5,194 nt of DNA from Burkholderia sp. (GTDB taxonomy: Bacteria; Pseudomonadota; Gammaproteobacteria; Burkholderiales; Burkholderiaceae): contig JAQGMD010000305.1 of the NCBI GenBank assembly GCA_028292565.1, positions 1-5,194 of the forward strand. Reading direction: 5' to 3'. Positions within the stretch are counted from its first letter, which is position 1. Each line of letters starts with the position of its first letter. Of the stretch, positions 1-5,194 are shown in pieces. The notes under the pieces were generated by a model that saw only the letters and a program-made list of their open reading frames with translations, was not told the DNA's origin and made no database searches. A program made the position numbers and the translations under genes.

Positions 1-228
1 ATCCACATTCTGCGTAATGACAGTGACACGTTCGACCAGTCGCTCCAGTCGGGCGATCGCCCGATGCCGGGTTCGTCTGTACTGCACGCACCAGGCCGCA
101 GCGCCATTCCTTCCCGTACTAAGGCACTGTATAAAGATACAGCATTGTCTTTTTTATCACACGCCACGTTTTTGTCTATTCTGCGCAGTCAGTTCGGATT
201 CGATCGAGATGCCAGCGACCGGGCCTAA
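1..228 (+). CDS. Possible 3' end of an upstream gene (unrecognised, doubtful)
   Basis: This frame is open from the left edge to a TAA at 226-228, giving 75 codons with no start needed inside the window. In the first 25 codons the third position is richest in G+C and the second poorest, the pattern expected of coding DNA in a GC-rich genome. Past about position 115 that bias disappears, and the frame runs straight through the LexA-type box, which argues against it being coding over its full length. The product is not recognised. An equally possible reading of the first ~90 bases is a gene on the opposite strand leaving the window to the left, with a GTG at 87-85 and a coiled-coil-like segment LERLVERVTVI. 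I cannot decide between the two, or neither. Confidence 0.15.
   Translation: MHILRNDSDTFDQSLQSGDRPMPGSSVLHAPGRSAIPSRTKALYKDTALSFLSHATFLSILRSQFGFDRDASDRA
49..64. repeat. 16-bp perfect palindrome TCGGGCGATCGCCCGA
   Basis: The 16 bases equal their own reverse complement and are centred on a GATC. Folded as RNA they give a 6-bp GC-rich stem with a GATC loop. Neither strand has a T-run after it, so it is not an intrinsic terminator. It may be an operator for a dimeric regulator or simply chance; the core GCGATCGC also contains a common methylation/restriction palindrome. Confidence 0.4.
127..142. promoter_or_regulatory. LexA-type SOS box
   Basis: The sequence CTGTATAAAGATACAG fits the CTGT-N8-ACAG LexA operator of gamma- and beta-proteobacteria. 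It has perfect 6-base inverted arms (CTGTAT and ATACAG) around AAAG. Over the 20-base classical consensus it matches at 16 positions. LexA would repress a promoter here until RecA-stimulated self-cleavage during DNA damage. The regulated gene is unclear. It could be a gene leaving the window on the minus strand (a GTG lies 40 bases away), a small + strand frame, or the vgrG cassette, whose start is 305 bases downstream. TATAAA at 130-135 inside the box could serve as a -10 on the + strand, but no good -35 lies upstream. The alternative, a weak terminator hairpin followed by T-run 150-155, is less likely because the stem is short and AT-rich. Confidence 0.65.
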
Positions 229-285
229 GCACGATCGCCATTTCACGTGCCTCATCCGCACAGAACATGTAGGGAGCGCTGCGAA

Positions 286-432
286 GTGGTTGTTTCCGAG
301 CCAACGCGCGACTTTGTTCTGTTGGCAATAGTTGGGACACTGCGCTACCATCTGAAGTTATCAGAAATACAATTCTTTCGTCAGTTAAGTGCATCGATGG
401 ATGCACGCAAATTCCGAACCGAAACAATTTGA
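286..432 (+). CDS. Possible 48-residue small protein between the SOS box and vgrG (doubtful)
   Basis: This frame starts at GTG 286-288, with an AGGGAG purine tract at 271-276 (9-base spacing) as a plausible ribosome binding site. It ends at TGA 430-432, 15 bases before the vgrG start and just ahead of its ribosome binding site. The product has a short hydrophobic stretch, FVLLAIVGTL (residues 10-19), followed by a basic and aromatic tail. The stretch is short for a membrane span. No family is recognised. Third-position GC is below 50 percent, unlike vgrG, so codon use gives no support. It would also overlap the promoter candidate at 322-351, so both cannot be right in the simplest reading. 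Confidence 0.15.
   Translation: MVVSEPTRDFVLLAIVGTLRYHLKLSEIQFFRQLSASMDARKFRTETI
300..326. repeat. Inverted repeat GCCAAC-N15-GTTGGC
   Basis: Perfect 6-base arms at 300-305 and 321-326 are separated by 15 bases. The right arm overlaps the candidate -35 box TTGGCA (322-327). GTTGG recurs at 331-335, exactly one helical turn (10 bases) after the copy at 321-325. The geometry would suit an operator for a dimeric repressor, but arms this short arise easily by chance. Confidence 0.2.
322..351 (+). promoter_or_regulatory. Candidate sigma-70 promoter for vgrG
   Basis: TTGGCA at 322-327 matches the -35 consensus at 5 of 6 positions, and TACCAT at 346-351 matches the -10 at 4 of 6, with an 18-base spacer. 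Transcription would start near 358, leaving a leader of about 90 bases. An alternative -10, TACAAT (368-373, 5 of 6), lacks a good -35 at the right distance. The TTGGCA region does not fit a sigma-54 site because the -24/-12 spacing is wrong. Confidence 0.2.
389..406 (+). promoter_or_regulatory. Perfect 7-bp hairpin in the vgrG leader
   Basis: GTGCATC (389-395) and GATGCAC (400-406) are exact reverse complements around a GATG loop. The hairpin ends 28 bases before the vgrG ribosome binding site, so it would not by itself hide that site. It is not followed by a T-run, so it is not a terminator. It could stabilise the leader or bind a regulator. Confidence 0.3.
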
Positions 433-434
433 GT

Positions 435-440
435 AAAGGA
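435..440 (+). promoter_or_regulatory. Ribosome binding site of vgrG
   Basis: AAAGGA lies 7 bases before the ATG at 448. An in-frame TGA at 430-432 closes the frame just upstream, and no other start codon lies between it and 448, so this site fixes the vgrG start. Confidence 0.8.
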
Positions 441-447
441 TGTTGGG

Positions 448-3207
448 ATGAATCTGAAGGACTTGACCCTTGCGATTTCGAGCTTCTCTGAAGCAAACCG
501 TCCCATCCGCCTGCGCCTCTCCCATGAAAAAGGCGTGCTCGACGATGTCTTACTGGTCAAGCGCGTCGTCGGCACGGAAACCCTGTGCGGTGGGCTGGAA
601 TACCGGCTCCTGTGCGTATCGACTAATGCCACGCTGCCGCTCAAGGATTTCCTCGCACTGCCCGTTGAACTCCAGTTCGTGACCGACCGTGGCGACTTGC
701 GTTCGGTATGCGGCATCGTCGCGCAGTCAGCCGCAGGACAAAGCGATGGCGGACTGGCGACCTATCAGCTTGTCGTGCGCGATGCCTTGGCGCTCATGGA
801 GAAGCGCAACAACACCCGCGTGTTCCGCAATCTCAACGAAGTTGATATTACCAAAGTCATTCTGGGCGAATGGCGCAATAAGAATCCTGCGTTGATAAAG
901 GCGTTCGATTTTGATTTGTCGTGTTTGCGAGGCGAATATCCGGCGCGTGAATTCACAATGCAGCATCGGGAATCGGATGCCGCCTTCCTGCGCAGGCTGT
1001 GGAAGCGGCGCGGCATAGCGTGGTTCGTCCGACCGGGCAAGGCTACAGAGCATGGCAGCAACGATACACCGGCGCACACGCTGGTCATGTTCGACGATGC
1101 ATCACTGCTCCCGCGGAATGCCGCCGGCACCGTGCGTTATCACCGCGATGCCGCTACCGAGGAACGCGCCGGCATTACCGCATGGCTTCCGGTGCGCACC
1201 TTGACGCCCGGCGGCGTTACCCGCCAGAGCTGGGACTACAAGCAAGTGCGCATGATGGAGGCGCAGTCAACCAGCCGCATCGACCAGGGATCGCTGGGCA
1301 ACCAGTTCGCGGTCAGCCTCGACGACTATCTGGTCGATCCGCCGCATGCAGGCGACACGGGTGACGACTACCGCCAGTTGGGCGAGTTGCGTATGAAGCG
1401 CCACGAATATGAAAGCAAGTGCTTTCATGGCGAAGGCGGCGGACCGGGGCTGTGCGTGGGCGAATGGATTGGACTGGCTGGCCACCCGGAAATCGATACC
1501 CATCCAGCGGAAGAACGCGAATTCGTCCTCACCGCGCTGTCCATCGACGCCGAAAACAATCTCCCGAAAGACCTCGATGGCACGGTAAGCCGCCTGTTTG
1601 CCGCCAACCGCTGGAGTACCGCGCAAGACGCAGCCCTGCTAGAAGCAACCCGCACCGAACGCGATATGCGCTTTTCCAACGCATTCACCTGCGTACGTCG
1701 CGGCATTCCTATTGTGCCTGCCTTCGATCCGCGTTCCGACCTGCCGCCCGCGCATCCAGTGACCGCCATTGTCGCCGGGCCGGAAGGAGAAGAAGTGCAT
1801 TGCGACGAACAGGGGCGTATCAACCTGAATTTCCCTGGATGCCGCCCCAAGGACCACGCGCATGCGCAAGGCGCGGGCGCGTCGCGTAGCAACCGCGATT
1901 CGGCCTGGGTGCGCGTGGGCTGCGGCTGGGCGGGCAGCGGCTATGGCGTGTCAGCGTTGCCGCGCGCCGGGATGGAAGCAACCGTCATTTTTATGGATGG
2001 AGATGTGGATAAGCCGTTGATTATCTCCTTGACGCACAATGGAGCAAATCCGCCACCGGCATTCAGCCATACCGGCAACCTGCCCGGCAACAAATACCTG
2101 TCCGGCATCAAGAGCAAGGAAGTAAAGGGTGCACGCTACAACCAGCTGCGGCTGGACGATACCCCGGACCAGATCAATGCGCAGCTGGCCAGCGAACACG
2201 CGCATAGCGAATTGAATCTGGGCTGGCTCACGCATCCCCGGCGCGACGGCAAAGGCGAAGCGCGCGGCGAAGGTGCGGAATTGCGCAGCGATGAGCATAT
2301 CGCGCTGCGCGCCGCCAAGGGCATGTTGCTCACCGCCTGGCAGCGCCTGAATGCCAGCGACAAGCAGCTGGCACGCGATGAATATCTGGCGTTGATGGAA
2401 CAGTGCGTCGAACTGTTCCGCTCCCTGGGTAACTACGCAGCCGAACATCAGGCGCTACCGCTGGACGACAAGCCGCAAACCGAACTCCAATCCGCGGTCA
2501 AACAGTGGGAAAACGGTAGCAACACCGCGCCGCAAGGCAGGGAAGGCGGCGCGCCCGTCATCGGCATTACAGCCCCGGCCGGCATCAGCTTTGCCACGCC
2601 CAAGACCTTGGTCAGCTATGCCGGCGTGAATTACGACAACGTGGCGCAACAGCACATGCACCTGACCGCAGGTCAACGCTTCAATCTCAATGCGGGCAAG
2701 GGCATTTCGCTGTTTTCGCACCATGACGGCATCAAGGCGATTGCGCATCACGGCAAGTTCCTGATGCAAAGCCAGCATGACGATACCGAAATCAACGCCG
2801 CGAAGAACATCAAACTGACCGCGACCGACGGCAACATCATCCTGATGGCCAAGGAGATTCATGCAATTGCCGAAGATGGCTCATTCATCAAGATTGGCGG
2901 CGGCGGCATTACGCTGGGCACCAACGGCGCTATCGCGCAAAAGGCGGCGAACTTTCCCTTCAGCGGCCCGGCCACGCTCTCCACGGAATTGCCGACCTTC
3001 GGCAGCGGAAATGCCGATCAAAAGTTTGCGCTCGCGTACGGTGCGCACACCGAAGACGCAATGATCGCGCCGAACCGGCTATACGAAATCACGATGGGAG
3101 ACGGCAGCGTCATCAAAGGCAAAAGCGATGCCGAAGGCAAGACCAATATCCTGCAGCGCGACGTAATACATATCGCAGACATCCGGATCCTGACCGACGA
3201 GGAGTAA
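448..3207 (+). CDS. vgrG: T6SS tip protein VgrG with DUF2345 and C-terminal adaptor-like extension
   Basis: This is a complete 919-residue VgrG, the trimeric spike that caps the Hcp tube of the type VI secretion system and carries effectors into target cells. The gp27-like part covers roughly residues 20-380 and includes the family landmarks YPAREF (164-169) and FLRRLWKRRGIAWF (180-193). The gp5-like OB fold covers about 435-530, with SAWVRVGCGWAGSGYG (486-501), PRAGMEATV (505-513) and FMDGDVDKPLI (515-525). T6SS_Vgr signatures follow at 552-598 (YNQLRLDD, LNLGWL), then GAELRSDEHIALRAAKG and a helical linker at about 634-690. DUF2345, the beta-helix needle, spans about 700-845 and ends with IKIGGGGITLGTNG. 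The last ~60 residues (858-919) form an extension with YEITMGDGSVIKGKSDAEGKT, typical of transthyretin-like effector-docking tails. There is no enzymatic C-terminal domain. The start is fixed by AAAGGA and the upstream stop. The gene leads a two-gene cassette with tle3, 9 bases downstream. Family assignment is near certain; the role of the tail is inferred. Confidence 0.96.
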   Translation: MNLKDLTLAISSFSEANRPIRLRLSHEKGVLDDVLLVKRVVGTETLCGGLEYRLLCVSTNATLPLKDFLALPVELQFVTDRGDLRSVCGIVAQSAAGQSDGGLATYQLVVRDALALMEKRNNTRVFRNLNEVDITKVILGEWRNKNPALIKAFDFDLSCLRGEYPAREFTMQHRESDAAFLRRLWKRRGIAWFVRPGKATEHGSNDTPAHTLVMFDDASLLPRNAAGTVRYHRDAATEERAGITAWLPVRTLTPGGVTRQSWDYKQVRMMEAQSTSRIDQGSLGNQFAVSLDDYLVDPPHAGDTGDDYRQLGELRMKRHEYESKCFHGEGGGPGLCVGEWIGLAGHPEIDTHPAEEREFVLTALSIDAENNLPKDLDGTVSRLFAANRWSTAQDAALLEATRTERDMRFSNAFTCVRRGIPIVPAFDPRSDLPPAHPVTAIVAGPEGEEVHCDEQGRINLNFPGCRPKDHAHAQGAGASRSNRDSAWVRVGCGWAGSGYGVSALPRAGMEATVIFMDGDVDKPLIISLTHNGANPPPAFSHTGNLPGNKYLSGIKSKEVKGARYNQLRLDDTPDQINAQLASEHAHSELNLGWLTHPRRDGKGEARGEGAELRSDEHIALRAAKGMLLTAWQRLNASDKQLARDEYLALMEQCVELFRSLGNYAAEHQALPLDDKPQTELQSAVKQWENGSNTAPQGREGGAPVIGITAPAGISFATPKTLVSYAGVNYDNVAQQHMHLTAGQRFNLNAGKGISLFSHHDGIKAIAHHGKFLMQSQHDDTEINAAKNIKLTATDGNIILMAKEIHAIAEDGSFIKIGGGGITLGTNGAIAQKAANFPFSGPATLSTELPTFGSGNADQKFALAYGAHTEDAMIAPNRLYEITMGDGSVIKGKSDAEGKTNILQRDVIHIADIRILTDEE
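2470..3204 (+). other. VgrG C-terminal needle and effector-docking region (DUF2345 plus TTR-like tail)
   Basis: This part of vgrG encodes residues ~675-919. A short variable linker leads into DUF2345 (about 700-845), rich in alternating hydrophobic/polar beta-helix repeats such as LTAGQRFNLNAGKGISLF and INAAKNIKLTATDGNIIL. After a Pro/Ser/Gly-rich hinge (PFSGPATLSTELPTFGSG, 836-853), residues 858-919 form a small predicted beta domain with the pattern Y-x-I-T-x-x-D-G-x-x-x-x-G-x-x-D-x-x-G-x-T. In enteroaggregative E. coli VgrG1, DUF2345 plus a transthyretin-like tail binds the lipase effector Tle1. By analogy, this region probably binds the product of the next gene. Confidence 0.6.
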
Positions 3208-3210
3208 GGA
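3205..3210 (+). promoter_or_regulatory. Ribosome binding site of tle3, overlapping the vgrG stop codon
   Basis: TAAGGA contains the TAA stop of vgrG and lies 6 bases before the ATG at 3217. A second purine tract, GAGGAG (3199-3204), directly precedes it inside the last vgrG codons. Ribosomes ending on vgrG would sit on this site, which suggests translational coupling and matched production of spike and effector. Confidence 0.75.
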
Positions 3211-3216
3211 ACACAG

Positions 3217-5194
3217 ATGGGACTTTATCCAAAAGAACAATGTACGGTGGGTCAGGACAAGAGCGTCTTGCAGAGCAACCGGGTGGCCGACAAGACGGTG
3301 GCGGTCAAGCCGGATTTGCCCGGCAACATCATTGTCGTGCATGGCGTCAATGATGTGGGCACCGCCTATGACAGAGTGGAGGAAGGCTTGTGCGCCGGCC
3401 TCAAAGCGCGCCTCGCGCGGGGTTTGTCGCCGGCGTCCTACCGCATGCCGCAAGCAGACGACAAGAACAAGCTGCTGGAAGATCCGGACGCCGTATTTTT
3501 CAAACGCGCGATCAGCGATGACACGCATAGCCCCATCATTCCGTTTTATTGGGGCTACCGTGAAGCAGGGGATAAGGCTAAAACCAAAAACGCCCAACGC
3601 ACCGACCGCTACGGCAACCGCCTGGACAAGGACCTGTCCAAAGGCGGCGGCCCATTCGGCAATGCGACCAATACGCTGCCCGACATGTGGAACCGTGGCA
3701 TTTATGCCCCTGTCGATGTCGGCGGCGATCCGGTGCGCCCGGTGCTGACTGCGCCGGGGCGGATGTACATGGTGCTGGCAGCCAGGCGGCTGGCCGCCCT
3801 CGTCGCCATGATTCGCGATTACGACCCCAACGACACCGTCTCCATCGTGGCGCATAGCCAGGGATGTTTGTTAAGCCTGCTGGCGCAAGCGTTCCTTCTT
3901 GAGCAGGAAGGCGCGCGCCCGGCGGATACCCTGGTGCTCACCCATCCGCCCTACAGCCTGGTCGATGATATGCCGTGGGTGATGGATGCCGCCGAGATGT
4001 TGAAAGGCGGCGAAGATGCGGCCATGCACGACCACTATCTCGCCATCGCCGGCAGGCAGACGTTTGATGCGCGCTTGCGGACCCTGGCCAACATCGTGAA
4101 CGGTGTGGCCAAACACAGGCACAAGACGCCACAGCTTACCGAGATCAAAGACCCCGGTAAGCATTTCGGCGTGGTGGGCGCGCGATGGGAAGAGGGCAAG
4201 GATCGGGACAACCGCGGCAAGGTCTATCTGTATTTTTGTCCGGAAGACATGACGGTCGCGATCAACGGCATGCAAGGGATCGGTTGGCAAGGCGTGCCCG
4301 ACTACATGGTCGGCACAGTCCTGAGCAAAACCAAAAAAAGTGAACAGCGCAACCTATGGGGCACCGCGACCACCTGGGAACAGGAAGTGCAGCGACGCGA
4401 ACCGCTGGCGGAGTTGGGAAAAAGCTTCTTCCAGCGCGTGTTTACCGCCAAGAAGCGCCTCGACCCGGACAAGAAGGCCATCGGGCCGGTCCTCGTCGGG
4501 CAGAAGCCGCATGACTTTGCATTGCGTATCGCTGGCGAAGACGACCACAGCCATGTAGCCGCATCCTTGCGGGCTATCCGCGCGCATCATACTGAAGCCA
4601 CCTGGCCCGTCCAAAAGACCGCGTTGGGCATCATTCCCATCCCCAAAGCACTGCAGCGGGACGGGATACGGACCATCAATGGCGAGGAGTTGCGCAACAA
4701 GGTAGTTGCGGACATCCGCGGCAGCGGCCAGATCGACCCTAAAAACTTTCCAAAAGATTCATTGCAGGCAGCCCTTCCGGACAACGAAAAGGGCCCTTGC
4801 GAAGAAGTCGATCCGATCGATGCGGCGATTGCGACGACCAGCGGGAAAGGCCTCAACACCCTGCCTCCGCAAACCATCGACGATCCCCGGCCAATGGCGG
4901 GGCGTATTCCCGGGCATGCACCTAACGGGTTGGGTTCAGGTGAAGTAGCGCAACTGGAGGCCGCTTTAAATCAGGGTAAAGAAGAGGGCGATTGGTGCAA
5001 GGTGGTCAGGGCAGCGCATGTCGCAGGTGGAAAGATCCTCCTGACCCGCACTGAAACGCCGAATGAAGCGCGGCTGCGCTGGCAAAACGAAATCAGCCCG
5101 AAGTCGTTTCACAGTTCCATCTTCGGTAGCAAGGCCAATCATGCGAATGTCACTGCATACGATGTCGCCATTGGCAGCGGCAAGGCATCGACCG
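3217..5194 (+). CDS. tle3: T6SS lipase effector of the Tle3 family (DUF3274), 3' end outside the window
   Basis: The frame is open from ATG 3217 to the right edge, giving 659 residues without a stop; the C-terminus is missing. The N-terminal half is an alpha/beta hydrolase. It has the first core strand and oxyanion-type turn IIVVHGVND (38-46), then PFYWGY (109-114), FGNATNTLPDMW (147-158) and the nucleophile elbow SIVAHSQG (209-216) with predicted catalytic Ser214. YFCPEDMTV (339-347) suits the acid strand, with Asp344 as candidate. The C-terminal part, roughly from 550, resembles DUF3274, with IPGHAPNG (564-571), LLTRTETPNEAR (608-619) and KSFHSSIF (629-636); His632 or His642 may complete the triad. 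Tle3 enzymes are T6SS phospholipases active in the target periplasm. No signal peptide or membrane span is seen, as expected for VgrG-carried cargo. The position 9 bases after vgrG supports the call. Substrate specificity cannot be read from the sequence. The elbow has Ala in place of the first Gly of GxSxG. Confidence 0.87.
   Translation, partial: MGLYPKEQCTVGQDKSVLQSNRVADKTVAVKPDLPGNIIVVHGVNDVGTAYDRVEEGLCAGLKARLARGLSPASYRMPQADDKNKLLEDPDAVFFKRAISDDTHSPIIPFYWGYREAGDKAKTKNAQRTDRYGNRLDKDLSKGGGPFGNATNTLPDMWNRGIYAPVDVGGDPVRPVLTAPGRMYMVLAARRLAALVAMIRDYDPNDTVSIVAHSQGCLLSLLAQAFLLEQEGARPADTLVLTHPPYSLVDDMPWVMDAAEMLKGGEDAAMHDHYLAIAGRQTFDARLRTLANIVNGVAKHRHKTPQLTEIKDPGKHFGVVGARWEEGKDRDNRGKVYLYFCPEDMTVAINGMQGIGWQGVPDYMVGTVLSKTKKSEQRNLWGTATTWEQEVQRREPLAELGKSFFQRVFTAKKRLDPDKKAIGPVLVGQKPHDFALRIAGEDDHSHVAASLRAIRAHHTEATWPVQKTALGIIPIPKALQRDGIRTINGEELRNKVVADIRGSGQIDPKNFPKDSLQAALPDNEKGPCEEVDPIDAAIATTSGKGLNTLPPQTIDDPRPMAGRIPGHAPNGLGSGEVAQLEAALNQGKEEGDWCKVVRAAHVAGGKILLTRTETPNEARLRWQNEISPKSFHSSIFGSKANHANVTAYDVAIGSGKAST

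Larger units (their letters stand above)
1..447. other. Upstream non-coding/regulatory region of the vgrG-tle3 cassette
   Basis: No reading frame in this stretch gives a recognisable protein. It is more AT-rich than the rest of the window, most clearly around 120-180, as expected for an intergenic region. It contains a LexA-type box (127-142), a T-run (150-155), a 16-bp palindrome (49-64), a weak promoter candidate (322-351), an inverted repeat GCCAAC/GTTGGC (300-305 and 321-326), a 7-bp hairpin (389-406) and the vgrG ribosome binding site (435-440). The octamer CGATCGCC occurs at 54-61 and 232-239. Stop codons are scarce in several frames, so several 50-110-codon open frames exist by chance; two are listed separately with low confidence. 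I see no tRNA, no strong terminator and no insertion-sequence end. Confidence 0.6.

Noticed and set aside
127..155. Intrinsic terminator: hairpin 127-142 followed by T-run 150-155
   Set aside because: The stem is only 6 bp and AT-rich, and the T-run begins 7 bases after it. The sequence fits a LexA operator far better.
17..331. 104-codon + strand open frame in the leader
   Set aside because: The translation is rich in Arg, Ser, Cys and His with no protein-like pattern; there is no ribosome binding site, and it crosses the LexA-type box.
322..337. Possible sigma-54 promoter (TGGCA followed by TTGG)
   Set aside because: The distance between the GG and the expected GC element is wrong, and the second element lacks the GC.
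176..394. Minus-strand frame of 72 codons across the vgrG leader
   Set aside because: The composition is not absurd, but there is no ribosome binding site before its ATG, no recognised family, and it would cover the likely vgrG promoter. I did not call it.
1951..2448. Minus-strand open frame inside vgrG
   Set aside because: It is fully antisense to conserved OB-fold and T6SS_Vgr sequence in vgrG. GC-rich codon use explains the lack of stops.
448..3207. Evolved VgrG carrying its own toxin domain
   Set aside because: After DUF2345 only about 75 residues remain, with no catalytic motif. This is an adaptor-like tail and not an enzyme.
3079..3855. Long minus-strand open frame (258 codons) opposite the vgrG end and tle3 start
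   Set aside because: It is codon-aligned antisense to two well-supported genes, spans their junction, has a His/Val/Ala-rich composition typical of mirrored GC-rich codons, and matches no family I recognise.

Overview
The window looks like an accessory type VI secretion system (T6SS) effector module from a proteobacterium with fairly high GC. The style of the VgrG and the GC-rich codon use suggest a beta-proteobacterium of the Burkholderiales type, but this is inferred from protein style and no taxonomic marker is present.

Layout. Positions 1-447 hold no convincingly coding gene. This leader contains a near-consensus LexA (SOS) box at 127-142, a 16-bp perfect palindrome at 49-64, a weak sigma-70-like promoter candidate at 322-351 that overlaps a GCCAAC/GTTGGC inverted repeat, and a perfect 7-bp hairpin at 389-406. 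Two small or partial reading frames here (1-228 and 286-432, + strand) are listed with low confidence. Positions 448-3207 encode a complete 919-residue VgrG spike with gp27-like, gp5 OB-fold, T6SS_Vgr and DUF2345 domains and a short C-terminal extension resembling transthyretin-like effector adaptors. After 9 bases, a second gene starts at 3217 and stays open to the right edge (659 codons, C-terminus missing). It has an alpha/beta-hydrolase core with an AHSQG nucleophile elbow and a DUF3274-like C-terminal part. This matches the Tle3 family of T6SS lipase (phospholipase) effectors.

How they work together. The two genes form a tight, probably translationally coupled vgrG-tle3 cassette. VgrG trimers cap the Hcp tube, and the VgrG C-terminal extension is the likely docking site for the lipase, which has no signal peptide. 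The lipase would be injected into the periplasm of a rival cell to attack membrane phospholipids. No immunity gene (Tli3-like), Tla3-like adaptor or PAAR gene lies inside the window. By comparison with known tle3 loci these are expected just beyond the right edge.

The least expected observations are the SOS box in the leader of an effector cassette and the fact that vgrG and tle3 share one reading frame, separated by a single TAA and three sense codons.
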